Assembly: GCF_965227725.1 (NCBI RefSeq)
Contig: NZ_CBDDGH010000001.1
Coordinates: 434,001-498,000, forward strand
Direction: 5' to 3'
Length of the DNA stretch: 64,000 nt
DNA from: Shimia sp965227725
Lineage (GTDB): Bacteria; Pseudomonadota; Alphaproteobacteria; Rhodobacterales; Rhodobacteraceae
The translations under genes were made by a program, and so were the position numbers. The notes under the pieces were generated by a model. That model was given only the letters and a program-made list of their open reading frames with translations, was not told the origin of the DNA and did not search any database. Shown piece by piece: positions 7,306 to 16,810 of the stretch (position 1 is its first letter; each line of letters begins with the position of its first letter).

Positions 7306-10300
7306 TTAGTTGATTTCTAGTGCTTCGATCTCAGCCTTTGGAGTGGCTCTCTTTTGTTCGAAGTCGATGGAGAACTTGAGTTCTCTGTAAGCTGTGTCAC
7401 GTTTCTCGAGCTCTGCTTTCGCGAGGGACTCGTATTCACGTTTGATTTCTTTGATCCAATCGTTCTTAGCAGTCTGACCTGCTACATGGTCTTGGTTCGC
7501 GCCCTGTCTAATCCAAGGCAGTCGCTTGAAGTTCGGATCACCCGCAAGTGCATCCAAAGCCTCTTTGTAGGTCAACCCAGAGACATCCAGACCATTGATC
7601 GAACCGCTCTCGGCTCGGTAGGTAGAGACGATCTCAAGGTAGTGATCGTACACTGATCTAGAACCTGTCGATGACTGAACTTGTTTAAGGTCAGTGTTCT
7701 TACCATTGGTCAGCTGGGTGGATGACGTTAAGTGGTAGTCAGACCCATAGATCTCATTAGCCTTAGCCAACATTTGCATACCTGGCGAAGTGTTAAACTC
7801 CGCTGGCATCATTGGGATGAACTCTTGAGTGATTTTGTCTTCTGCCTTGACCTTTAGGTCTCCCGTCAGAGGGCTCCGTCTTTTGTCTCCCTCAAACTGA
7901 GGGAATACTGAAGTGAAGTGACGTGTGATCGCGTCGAAAGGTTGACGATACAGCGTTACACCGTTGTCACCTTCCAGCGCTTCATTGGTCTTCTTCAAGA
8001 TGTTCGGAACAAAGCTCTCCACCAAACTCACAGTAAATCTCTCGACTGCCTTTGAGTCACCTTGAGCACCGTCAACCAGAAGACTTCCCAGCTGTTCAAT
8101 AGTCTCAGCGTAAGGCTGTGAAGCCACAGTTTCCGCCATCATGAAGGTAGTCAAAGCTGTTGCTTCAGCAAACTCATCAGGATCAACGCCAGACGCTACA
8201 AGTTCGTCATAATTGTGAAGACTGTCTGAGATAGCTGCGATGTACTTCAGCGGTGTCGCGAAGGGTTCAAACTTGTCATACCGGAACCACTGATCACCAA
8301 ATCGGATCGAGTATTCAGGCGCTACCTCTCGCTGGATGTTGGCCTGTTTGTAGTCGTAAGAATGACCACCAGTGATGTTGCCTTCCAACCCCATGAGGAT
8401 CGCACCAGTCGCAAGAGCATAACCGCTGTAGACATCGGAACGAGCTCGAGACTGCGCAATCTGACCATTAAGGCCTTGGAGATCGTCAAGGAACTGAGAG
8501 TTACCTCCTGTGATCCTATGGACATGTCCCACCACGGCACGAACCCCAGGCGTCATTCGTTGTCCCATATCGAGAAGATCTAGAGATACTCGGGAGAACG
8601 CGAAGAGCAGCCGTGTCGCAAAGTTGGACTCTGCGAAGTGTTGGATCGAAGCCATGACCCGCTCACCCCTGTATCGAGATTGAGCAGAGAAGCGGTTCTG
8701 AGCCACGACATTAGCCGCGTTTCGCTCAGCAATCCGATCAAGGGCCTTACCGTCATCTAGAGATTTCGCAAGTTGGTCATCAACGTAGGTTTTAAGGGTT
8801 TCCCCAGTTTTACCCAGCGCTCGACCTTCACGCGCAGCCTTAGCTGTAACCTCACCCCGATATTGGATTTGGCGCATAAGCTCGTCAGCACTCATCATTG
8901 CCCGAAGAGGGATATCCACAATCGGTATACGGGTTCGATAATCAAACTTGTCTGTCTCAGCGAGGAAGGGTTTGAACTCGACACCCGCTCGAAGTGCGTA
9001 GTGTGACGCCTCACGAAGACCGCGAAGCATACCTGCGGTACGATCCAAACCAAACTGTCTGGTGTCGCGGTAAGCGAGCTCTGACGTAGTATAGCGTAAG
9101 ATATTAGCGGAACCGGAAGCGAAGTTGGCAATATGTGTTGCTGTGCCGGACAGCATAGCGCTGTACCGGAAAGTCATCAGGTATTGCTCAAGTTTCTGCC
9201 AGAGTGTCTCAGGAGGCTCATGTCCTTTGATCGGACGTAGATTTAGACCCCTTCCCTCAATCGCTTTAGCGTCCATAAGGGACTTAGCGACACTCGGAGT
9301 GGCTCCTTCTGCACGTAACCGTTTGTACTCGGCTAGATCGTTGACCAGATCACCTCTGGCAGGGCGAGAAGAAATCTCTCGTTTGGTCTTTGCATCACTC
9401 AAGTTGGCCTTAGGTGCATCTTGGGAAACACGGGCGTCCTCAAGGTTAACAGCGCTCTTTCGAGCCTGTAGTTCGCGACCTACTTGGCTGGCAATATCTT
9501 GATCAATAGCTCTGAAATTCAGATATCGCATGATTGCGTCATCGAGTTGAAGTTCGATAGCAGCTGCCTTGTCAGGGTCCATCTTCTCTGAAACCCGAGC
9601 AACTTCGAAGTCATCGAAGATTTTATCCATACGACGCTTTGCAGCATCCGTTGCAATCCGAATAGCTTCATTCACAACAGGGACATGTTCGGAGGGCGTA
9701 GACTTCACCCACTCAACCACCTCTGCCCAGTTTTCTTCTGTACCCTCTTTCGAGTGTCTCAAGAGATTACTTGCGGTGCGCTTAGCGAAATCCGCTCGTG
9801 ATTGATTGGTCCGCTTGGCGTCAGGTGTAGTTACGTTTGGATCTTCTTTGAGAATACCATCGGTGAAATCTCGGATCTCCGAGTCAAAGGCAACATCAGC
9901 CTCTTTGACAAACTCAAAAGCATCTCGAACAGCTTTTTGTTTTGCTGGGATATTGCTTGGTGTTGAACCTTTGGGAAACTCTAGACCTTCGGTTACGTCT
10001 GCAACCTGTTGGTCTATTTTGAGAGTTTCATCACCCACCTTCACTTGCTCTGAGACCTTCTGAGAAGCCTCCTGAGGGGTTACAAGCTTGTGGGGCGGCT
10101 GAGGGACCTCAAGTCCTCCAAGGGACTCTGCAATGGCCCTCTGAGCGTCTTTAGATGTGCTGCGGCTTCTATAAGCGCGGACACCTGCCCTTACCGACAA
10201 GAAAAGAGCTTCAGCAGCGACACCAAGACCAGCACCTTCCAGAGAGGACTTGAAACGCTTCTCGTACTCACCGTCCGCATCTGTCTTCGTCAAGTAGTCC

Positions 10301-11187
10301 GTAGTCACACCGAGGTCGATATCGAACTCTTCATTCAACATCTGAGCCAGAGTTGGATCATCAGGATCGAAAGCAGCGAAGTCAGAGTACATACCAGCAA
10401 TGAGACCAGCAGCAGCACGTCCTTTTACCCCTGCCTGTCCGATGAGCCTTAGACGGTTCAAAGCACCAGCAGGAAGGACAAAACCTGTTCCGAACTGGGT
10501 AATACCCTCAACGACCTGTCCAGTAGCGGTTTTTGGCTCAGCTACAAACTCATCAATCCAATCAGAACCATCAAAATCTACATAGTTCTGGTTGTTGAAG
10601 ACCTCAGCTTCCTCAGGTGATCCCCTGAGTTTCTCCAAGCGAGCTTCCAGTTGCGACAACTCATCTTGGGTTCGAGCGATACGAGAAGCCCTTAGACCAG
10701 GTATTTGTTCTTTACCTGTGTTCTGGAACCGGAGCTGCCTCTCTAGGGACTCTCGAGTTCTACCGATCTCGGCCTCAAGTACCTCCATAGGATTACCAAA
10801 TGTCGCTTCATCCAAGGTAGTTGCAGCGTTCGCAATGAACTCACCTTGTTCAGCTAGAGCATTCGTAACTCCGTGAGCAGAAGCCCTTCCAAATACGTCG
10901 ATTACATTATCTAACGCTTTGGCAGCGCCAGTCTTACGCTCTCGATGATACTTAGCAGCCCCGAGGCCGTAGAGATTGTCAAAGTGACTATCGTACTCCA
11001 CGTCCTCAGGGTTTTTCTTAAGGTGTTTGATCATGCCCTCATCCGGTCCATCTAGGATGCTTTGAGCAGTCTCTTTGTCACCCACAGCGCGGGTCAGGTG
11101 GAAGAGAACAGGTTCCTCTCCCTCTTGATAACGCGAACGGAACTTTTCGACCTCTTCAAAGGTAAATTGATTTTCAAAATTGGACAT
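7306..11187 (-). CDS. internal virion protein, gp16-like DNA-ejection protein (1293 aa)
   Basis: The size and position (between gp15-like and fibre genes) match T7 gp16 (1318 aa), an inner-core protein that is ejected and helps form the channel for DNA across the envelope. The N-terminus (FTFEEVEKFRSRYQEGEEPVLFHLTRAVGD) shows no lytic-transglycosylase glutamate motif, so the T7 enzymatic domain seems absent. A hydrophobic, Gly/Ala-rich stretch around residues 230-275 (FGTGFVLPAGALNRLRLI..AAAGLIAGMY) and long helices follow. ATG 11185-11187. Confidence 0.8.
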   Translation of the reverse strand: MSNFENQFTFEEVEKFRSRYQEGEEPVLFHLTRAVGDKETAQSILDGPDEGMIKHLKKNPEDVEYDSHFDNLYGLGAAKYHRERKTGAAKALDNVIDVFGRASAHGVTNALAEQGEFIANAATTLDEATFGNPMEVLEAEIGRTRESLERQLRFQNTGKEQIPGLRASRIARTQDELSQLEARLEKLRGSPEEAEVFNNQNYVDFDGSDWIDEFVAEPKTATGQVVEGITQFGTGFVLPAGALNRLRLIGQAGVKGRAAAGLIAGMYSDFAAFDPDDPTLAQMLNEEFDIDLGVTTDYLTKTDADGEYEKRFKSSLEGAGLGVAAEALFLSVRAGVRAYRSRSTSKDAQRAIAESLGGLEVPQPPHKLVTPQEASQKVSEQVKVGDETLKIDQQVADVTEGLEFPKGSTPSNIPAKQKAVRDAFEFVKEADVAFDSEIRDFTDGILKEDPNVTTPDAKRTNQSRADFAKRTASNLLRHSKEGTEENWAEVVEWVKSTPSEHVPVVNEAIRIATDAAKRRMDKIFDDFEVARVSEKMDPDKAAAIELQLDDAIMRYLNFRAIDQDIASQVGRELQARKSAVNLEDARVSQDAPKANLSDAKTKREISSRPARGDLVNDLAEYKRLRAEGATPSVAKSLMDAKAIEGRGLNLRPIKGHEPPETLWQKLEQYLMTFRYSAMLSGTATHIANFASGSANILRYTTSELAYRDTRQFGLDRTAGMLRGLREASHYALRAGVEFKPFLAETDKFDYRTRIPIVDIPLRAMMSADELMRQIQYRGEVTAKAAREGRALGKTGETLKTYVDDQLAKSLDDGKALDRIAERNAANVVAQNRFSAQSRYRGERVMASIQHFAESNFATRLLFAFSRVSLDLLDMGQRMTPGVRAVVGHVHRITGGNSQFLDDLQGLNGQIAQSRARSDVYSGYALATGAILMGLEGNITGGHSYDYKQANIQREVAPEYSIRFGDQWFRYDKFEPFATPLKYIAAISDSLHNYDELVASGVDPDEFAEATALTTFMMAETVASQPYAETIEQLGSLLVDGAQGDSKAVERFTVSLVESFVPNILKKTNEALEGDNGVTLYRQPFDAITRHFTSVFPQFEGDKRRSPLTGDLKVKAEDKITQEFIPMMPAEFNTSPGMQMLAKANEIYGSDYHLTSSTQLTNGKNTDLKQVQSSTGSRSVYDHYLEIVSTYRAESGSINGLDVSGLTYKEALDALAGDPNFKRLPWIRQGANQDHVAGQTAKNDWIKEIKREYESLAKAELEKRDTAYRELKFSIDFEQKRATPKAEIEALEIN

Positions 11188-11196
11188 GTGTCTTTC

Positions 11197-12855
11197 TTAT
11201 TGTCTTAGGAAGTCTCGACTATTCTTGGCCCTGATCGCTTCAGCCCCTTCCCCATCTGGGAGGGTGTTTGCGTCAGGTCGGATGTAGCTGTTGTTTCGGT
11301 TGAATTGAGAAACGGCGATGTTCTTGGCCTTCTCAGCCCAGAAGGCAGACGTTTGTGGATCAAGGGATCTCACATCCAACTCAGGGTCATTCCTGATCAA
11401 CTCAGCGATGTATTCAACGTACAGACCTCGAGCCGCCCTTGAGATGTCGTCAACCTGCTCTTGCGAGTAAAATTGCTGACCATCTTGCTGAAGGGTTTCG
11501 AGTGGACTCGGGTCACCAGCCTTAGGGTTCTTTAGGGGGAACTCATCTTGGATCTGACCAAGAACTTCCTCCATATGAGCATCAACCAAAGGATTAGCCG
11601 CAGTTTCATGGGCTTTTCGAATGGTGACAATCTCGGCCAGTTGAGAGGACTTGAGTTGTCTCGGGACATACTGGAATTGATCAGCATAGCTCTCATAGAT
11701 CGACCAATCACCCGTGAACGAAGCTTCAGCAGCAAGTTCTTTGAGTAGGTCTAGGTTCTGAGCAGCTTCTACCGTTGATGTCTCATCATCGTATGTACCT
11801 GCGTACACTCGAGCCATCTCACTAGACTTAGCGATGTCTCTAGCGGCCAGAGGGGAGTTCCTAGCGATGTCTTGAATGACTTCTCGGGTTTGACCAGCAC
11901 GAACAGCTTGATCTAACTGAGAGGCGAGCTCAGAGGTCTCAAGCTTAATTCGACGCTTCTCTTCACGATCAGCGGCCTTGTACTCAGCGTCCTCAATGCG
12001 GACTCGCTCCTGTCGAACAGTCTCTTGGTTTTTGACTAGATCTGCCCACTGTTCACGTGAGTAGAACTGACGGTTGAACGTATCCAAGAAACCCTCATTG
12101 TTGGTCTCTTTGGCAAGGGTGATCGCCTCATCCACGAGAAGTTGTTTGGCTTCACTGGTTGTAATACCGAACGCATCTGTAGCGCCCTTAACGAAGGCCT
12201 CTTGGTCATCGAAAGTTAGACCATCATCATCTGCACCCAGTTGATACGCAGCAATCGCAGCAGCATCCAAGGCCGACTTCTTTCTGAGAGTAGCAGCTTT
12301 TGCCGCAGCAGCAGCGGATCTGCGACGATCATCTGCACGGTTTCCCAAGACGATCTTCTGGTGCATCTCCATGATCTGCATCCGGTTCTCAAGAGCAGCT
12401 TCAGAGAACACTCGGGAATACACATCAGATTTCCCGTTGAGCGTTTCTGCTAGACGTTTTTCTCGACCAGCGACCCATGCTTGGAAATCCTCAGGAGATC
12501 TAGAGTTGAAGTTCTGCGCCTCAAAATCGAGGAGTTCTTCGTTCTGGAACTCGATAGCCGCCAATGTAGCGTCTTGGTAGTCGAAGCCATCTTGAGCACC
12601 TTGCGTGAACAAGAAACCAAAAGGTCCATCCGCTTTTACATCTTCGCGCTTAGCGCCCTGAATGCGTTGCTGAAGACCATCTTCGTAGGCTTTCTGTTGT
12701 CCTTCCTTTGCGAGTTGCGGGAAGGCTTCTTGAGTAACCCCTAAGACCTCTGCAAGAACAGCTGCGCGGGAATTACCACCATACGCAGCTTGGAAATTTC
12801 GAGATACCTTGAGGTTAGAAGTTGATTGAAGGGGTTGAAGACGTTGCTCAGCCAA
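11197..12855 (-). CDS. internal virion protein, gp15-like (552 aa)
   Basis: A highly helical, Ala/Gln/Glu-rich protein at the position of T7 gp15 (747 aa), the inner-core protein that with gp14 and gp16 builds the ejection channel. The TTG start (12853-12855) has GAGG seven bases upstream and overlaps the stop of the gp14-like gene. Segments such as NEELLDFEAQNFNSRSPEDFQAW and RQERVRIEDAEYKAADREEKRR are coiled-coil-like. Shorter than the T7 protein. The assignment rests mainly on order and composition. Confidence 0.7.
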   Translation of the reverse strand: MAEQRLQPLQSTSNLKVSRNFQAAYGGNSRAAVLAEVLGVTQEAFPQLAKEGQQKAYEDGLQQRIQGAKREDVKADGPFGFLFTQGAQDGFDYQDATLAAIEFQNEELLDFEAQNFNSRSPEDFQAWVAGREKRLAETLNGKSDVYSRVFSEAALENRMQIMEMHQKIVLGNRADDRRRSAAAAAKAATLRKKSALDAAAIAAYQLGADDDGLTFDDQEAFVKGATDAFGITTSEAKQLLVDEAITLAKETNNEGFLDTFNRQFYSREQWADLVKNQETVRQERVRIEDAEYKAADREEKRRIKLETSELASQLDQAVRAGQTREVIQDIARNSPLAARDIAKSSEMARVYAGTYDDETSTVEAAQNLDLLKELAAEASFTGDWSIYESYADQFQYVPRQLKSSQLAEIVTIRKAHETAANPLVDAHMEEVLGQIQDEFPLKNPKAGDPSPLETLQQDGQQFYSQEQVDDISRAARGLYVEYIAELIRNDPELDVRSLDPQTSAFWAEKAKNIAVSQFNRNNSYIRPDANTLPDGEGAEAIRAKNSRDFLRQ

Positions 12856-13348
12856 GGATTGACCTCATTGGTAAGTATCCACCCAAACCACCCGCCGCGA
12901 TTGCGATGACGGACTCCGCAGGTCCCGCCATTTGATCATTGATGGAGTTAATCTGAGTGGTTGCATTGGCTTGGGAAATAGAAGTGCCAACAGTGTAAGC
13001 CGTATCCGCAGAACGACGAGCCTCTCGAGCCGAGGCGACATTGAAGTCACCAACCTGAAGCTCTTCCGCAACTATAGCATCGGCAGTGCTACCACGAATG
13101 CCCAAACCAGCATTACGTACTTTTGCTGAACCCACCGCTTGACGCTTCTCAATCTCAGCCACATAGCCTTGCTCAAGTGCGCCTTGAGAGTTCTTTTGGT
13201 GATCGTATTGAGCTTCAACGATCTCACTGTTGTATTGTTGATTAACTGTCCGTCCTTGTGCGGCTAGAGCATCGTTACCTGCCACCACTTGAGCAGCAGA
13301 TTGAGCTACCCCAAGACCTACTGCGGTCATCGTGAGAGGGTCACACAT
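12848..13348 (-). CDS. internal virion protein, gp14-like (166 aa)
   Basis: It starts MCDPLTMTAVGLGVAQSAAQ: a Met-Cys beginning and an Ala/Gly-rich N-terminal hydrophobic region are typical of gp14-type core proteins, which insert into the outer membrane during ejection. The middle is Gln/Ala-rich and helical (NQQYNSEIVEAQYDHQKNSQGALEQGY). It lies between the gp13-like and gp15-like genes with overlaps at both ends. Confidence 0.8.
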   Translation of the reverse strand: MCDPLTMTAVGLGVAQSAAQVVAGNDALAAQGRTVNQQYNSEIVEAQYDHQKNSQGALEQGYVAEIEKRQAVGSAKVRNAGLGIRGSTADAIVAEELQVGDFNVASAREARRSADTAYTVGTSISQANATTQINSINDQMAGPAESVIAIAAGGLGGYLPMRSILG

Positions 13349-13805
13349 TCCTGTCTCTTTCTATATAAAACGGGAAGAACTCATGACCTTTGACGTCAAC
13401 CGTATTGGGATCAAAGGTAGCGCCGCACCACTTTAGCCAGCGGTGATGGACTGTGTTCTTGGAATAGGAGTAATTGAAGAAGGTGTCCTTATCGGAAACC
13501 TTGAACAATTCTCTGATCATGTCTTTGGAGTATCTCAGGAACACTCGAGAGTTCTTTTGCAACTCAGGTGTCCCAAGCAGCCAGATACCATCTGCCGTGT
13601 CTGTCGCTCGACTTAAACCTAGGATACCCGCAGGTTTTCCCGAAAAGTCGATTATCTTCACATGGTAGGAAACGTCCTCACTCTCCTGAAGTGCTTTAAG
13701 AACACTTGAGTTGAACGCGAGGACTTCTTCCTTGTCTGTGTCTCTAAGATGTACTGCGAGATACTCCAAGTCGCCCATACGGACGTCTCGGATGTATTTA
13801 TTCAA
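13341..13805 (-). CDS. gp13-like internal virion/assembly protein, acetyltransferase-like fold (154 aa)
   Basis: Pattern YIRDVRMGDLEYLAVHLRDTDKEEVLAF, then GKPAGILGLSRA..DGIWLLGTPEL and a C-terminal NTVHHRWLKWCGATFDP: this is the GNAT-like layout of T7 gp13-type proteins (DUF2833), needed for core assembly. It is probably structural rather than enzymatic. The start is TTG directly after the TAA of the tail tube B gene. Confidence 0.8.
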   Translation of the reverse strand: MNKYIRDVRMGDLEYLAVHLRDTDKEEVLAFNSSVLKALQESEDVSYHVKIIDFSGKPAGILGLSRATDTADGIWLLGTPELQKNSRVFLRYSKDMIRELFKVSDKDTFFNYSYSKNTVHHRWLKWCGATFDPNTVDVKGHEFFPFYIERDRNV

Positions 13806-16136
13806 TTAACTTATTCTACGTGTTTTTGGTCGCCAAATACCTTCCCACTCAATAGAGGAGAAACGGCAATTAAAGGGACTGTCGTTGATGACCTTGACCT
13901 TCATTCGGGAAGCTTCAGAGGAACATGCAACACGGAACTCACCATCACTCACCCCCACATCACCAATGATGTTCGTGACGCGACCTAAGGTACGCCCACT
14001 GAATACCGAAGTGACTGTAGATCGCCCAGGCGGGGTGACCTCTACTCGGAAGTAAGAGCTCTGGTGGAACAAAAGAGATAGATAGCGGATCTGAAGACGC
14101 CCATCTTGGATTGGAACCCTTCCTTGATCTCTAACGAAGATTGGCGAGAGCTCGTAAACGAAGGCGTATTTTTTACCGACGACGAATTTTTCAGAAGACA
14201 GATCCACACCTTGCGCAAACACGATAGGACTGTCAGCGAATACCGCACAAGGGTACGCTGTCCCTGCTTTGTCAACACCATCTTCTGTTAGAACAACTAC
14301 GTATTCTTCCCCAGACTGAACCTTATAGGGAAGTGTAATCGTCGTACTGCCGCCCATGTATTGTGGACTCAGTTCCTCTTGAGAAACGCGGTAATCAAGT
14401 TGGATCTCTAGCCCATTGATGTCACCTTCGATTGTCTCTTGGAGATCAATGAAAACGTACATCAGGCGGTCGTTGTGCTCCACTACAAGATGGAGGCGGT
14501 TACCTTCGAAGTGTCCGTTCACGAACTTGGTATTTTTATCCTCCCAAGAGGTCCAAGCAGACTGAATACGCTGACCATCACTCCAATAGGAACTATAGAT
14601 GAACAGGCGGCTCAGGTCACCTCGAGTAAACACAACGGACATACTCAAGGTCGGGTTAGAGACTATTCGCGTCACTCCCGTAGGGATAAACTCTGGAACC
14701 TGCTTGGTCACCACTTCGGAACTAGAGACACCAGCAATGGTATCTACCAAATACTCACGAACATCTGCCCAAGACGAATTATCGGTATCGTCAATAAACA
14801 AGACGTTGTTACCGAGTTTACTTGGAGAGGCTCTAGAGGAGCACCAGTAACTTGTGGTCGGGGTCATAGAGATGGTTTCAGGAGAAAGACCTCCATCTAC
14901 AGACAGCTTGAATTGTTGCTTGTTAGAGAACAGCAAGATTTCTTCATCGAAGTCTATGGCATGGTAGAGTTTGGAAGTTGCTCCGTTCACGCTCAAAGCT
15001 GCGATGTCGATCCGGTCACTGGGAAGCAGCGTAGTACAGGTCGTGCGGTAGAAGTTTTCAAAAACATCCTGCTCGGAAGCGATGAAGTTTTCGTCACTTA
15101 AGAACACCAAACGGTTGGACACCACCAACATCTTCTCTACGGGGTTACCGATGAAAGTAGGGTGAGGGTTTGACTCAGAACTACCTACCGTAGGAGCGAC
15201 CCAAGTGTGTTCTTTGAACTCCCAAGTACCATCACCGTTATCCACGAGGACGTGAGGCATGGTAGAGGGATCTAAGGTCCACTGATAACCAAACGCTAGG
15301 TCTTCTTCCCAAAGACCTGAGGCTGCATTGAATACAACCGTGTAGGCACCTTCAGTGTTCTCAGGATCACCAGTGACTTCCACCACCCGTTTATCCAAGT
15401 CCTCTTTAGGGAGGTTGGTGAACTTGTCGATGGTTCCTGTGTAGCCACGCATGAGGTTACTGGGAGTAACAACCACTCGGTTGATATCCTTGGTACATGA
15501 GAAAAACAGGAGATTGCCTACCCGTTTTACCGACCCATCACCTTGGTAACCTTCCGCCAGTCGTTGAGCGATACCTTCTGTCGAAGCGACATTGGTGTGG
15601 TGTGTTCTATAGGATGTAGTAGCAGACGTATTGTCCGCAAAATGCAACGTAAGGACAAACTCAGTGTCGTAGGCAGTTTGCGTCACGATTACTGTGGCAA
15701 ACCGATTAGGGTCTTTTCGATTTTCTATCCCTTTGACCACCGAAGGGATAACCTTTCGGTTCGCGACAAAGAGAGTATCGCCAAACGAGAAGTAATGCAG
15801 ATCTTCATCCATCCCCGAACCCAGATACGGGCTTTTGGGATTCACAACGGTCTCCGTAGAGCCATCCTCAGATGAGACCTTAATTTCGCCCTTACTAGTC
15901 ACCGAGACTATCTTCAGCGGCTTGTTAGGACGCTCGAAGAAGAACAAAGATGAGGAAGTTGATAGGTCGGAAGAAAGGTTTCCAATAAACCGCATCGGAG
16001 GCCGTTTACGTAGACCGGAAACCACCGAAGCAATAGCATTCTTTAGTTCACCCGCAGTGTTCTCAAGTCGAACCGCAGGGGGTTGTTGGGAAAGTCCCCC
16101 AATTACGTTGGGGATCGTGCCAGATACGCTTGGCAT
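13806..16136 (-). CDS. tail tubular protein B, gp12-like nozzle (776 aa)
   Basis: The N-terminus SGTIPNVIGGLSQQPPAVRLENTAGELKNAIASVVSGLRKRPP is the hallmark of gp12-type tail nozzle proteins (GGxSQQPxxxRxxxQ....N......GLxKRPP). The length is close to T7 gp12 (794 aa), and it is rich in beta-strand segments. ATG 16134-16136 overlaps the stop of tail tube A by one base. It forms the distal tail tube that closes the connector and holds the fibres. Confidence 0.92.
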   Translation of the reverse strand: MPSVSGTIPNVIGGLSQQPPAVRLENTAGELKNAIASVVSGLRKRPPMRFIGNLSSDLSTSSSLFFFERPNKPLKIVSVTSKGEIKVSSEDGSTETVVNPKSPYLGSGMDEDLHYFSFGDTLFVANRKVIPSVVKGIENRKDPNRFATVIVTQTAYDTEFVLTLHFADNTSATTSYRTHHTNVASTEGIAQRLAEGYQGDGSVKRVGNLLFFSCTKDINRVVVTPSNLMRGYTGTIDKFTNLPKEDLDKRVVEVTGDPENTEGAYTVVFNAASGLWEEDLAFGYQWTLDPSTMPHVLVDNGDGTWEFKEHTWVAPTVGSSESNPHPTFIGNPVEKMLVVSNRLVFLSDENFIASEQDVFENFYRTTCTTLLPSDRIDIAALSVNGATSKLYHAIDFDEEILLFSNKQQFKLSVDGGLSPETISMTPTTSYWCSSRASPSKLGNNVLFIDDTDNSSWADVREYLVDTIAGVSSSEVVTKQVPEFIPTGVTRIVSNPTLSMSVVFTRGDLSRLFIYSSYWSDGQRIQSAWTSWEDKNTKFVNGHFEGNRLHLVVEHNDRLMYVFIDLQETIEGDINGLEIQLDYRVSQEELSPQYMGGSTTITLPYKVQSGEEYVVVLTEDGVDKAGTAYPCAVFADSPIVFAQGVDLSSEKFVVGKKYAFVYELSPIFVRDQGRVPIQDGRLQIRYLSLLFHQSSYFRVEVTPPGRSTVTSVFSGRTLGRVTNIIGDVGVSDGEFRVACSSEASRMKVKVINDSPFNCRFSSIEWEGIWRPKTRRIS

Positions 16137-16747
16137 TAAGTGAAAGCACCTGTGCGTTGATTGTACCGATCCGTGATCAGCGACATACTCAAGGTCTGCT
16201 TGAGGGATCGTTTGGCGTTTCGATTGGAGTCACTACGCAATTGTGAGTACGCAATGGTTTCTTCAGTCGAAGCGTTTTGAAGAAGAATTTCGTCACCCAG
16301 TTCACGTGCTTGGTGGACTCGAGCGGCGCGGATCGTGATGTATCGACGCGCTACTGACGGTAAGTCTTCAAAGGGTAGGAAGAATGTAACTTCAAGAACC
16401 TGAGCGCTGTCGAAAACGCTACCGTTGTTGTTTCTTTCAGTCCGGTAGAGTTTACCTGAGCGCACTGAGAGTTGCGTCTGGCGTGACTGAGATCGGTTGT
16501 CGTCAGAAACCGCCAAGGCATTAGTTGGGAGAGGAATTTTCCCTTCACTGTCTCTGGGATATGTATTGGTCTCGGTGTTCCAAAACCAACCTCTCTCTTG
16601 GACAGCGCGAGAAATCTCGTGGAGGACAAGGCGAGCCTTAGAGGCGTCCAAAGGTAGATCACCTTCCAGACTGTTGATCGGTGCTTCGCCCATGTCCATG
16701 AGGATGACGTTGACTGCATCCAATTCGGTAGCTGGGGTTAAATCCAT
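16136..16747 (-). CDS. tail tubular protein A, gp11-like (203 aa)
   Basis: It starts ATELDAVNVILMDMGEAPINSLEGDLPLDASKARLVLHEISRAVQERGWFWNTE, the classic gp11 pattern (AVN.iL..iGe.Pv.sL......da..A...L....r.vq..gW.fN), and ends with the Arg/Asn helix RSLKQTLSMSLITDR. The length matches T7 gp11 (196 aa). It is the adaptor ring between portal and nozzle and is the first gene after the capsid terminator; AAGGA stands upstream of the ATG. Confidence 0.93.
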   Translation of the reverse strand: MDLTPATELDAVNVILMDMGEAPINSLEGDLPLDASKARLVLHEISRAVQERGWFWNTETNTYPRDSEGKIPLPTNALAVSDDNRSQSRQTQLSVRSGKLYRTERNNNGSVFDSAQVLEVTFFLPFEDLPSVARRYITIRAARVHQARELGDEILLQNASTEETIAYSQLRSDSNRNAKRSLKQTLSMSLITDRYNQRTGAFT

Positions 16748-16761
16748 TGTTGGTGTTGTCC

Positions 16762-16798
16762 TTAAAAGAAAAATGAGCCCCCACCCGAAGGTGGAGGC
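16762..16798 (-). terminator. rho-independent-type terminator after capsid gene
   Basis: On the minus strand a 9-bp GC-rich stem (GCCTCCACC/GGTGGGGGC, one G-T pair, 16777-16798) with a TTCG tetraloop is followed by TCATTTTTCTTTT. It lies 13 bases after the capsid stop and before tail tube A, exactly where T7 has its T-phi terminator. Partial termination would favour capsid protein over tail proteins. Confidence 0.9.
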
Positions 16799-16810
16799 CC
16801 GAAGTAAGGC

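Noticed and set aside
14439..15101. 220-residue plus-strand ORF over the tail tube B gene
   Set aside because: Antisense shadow of a conserved structural gene.
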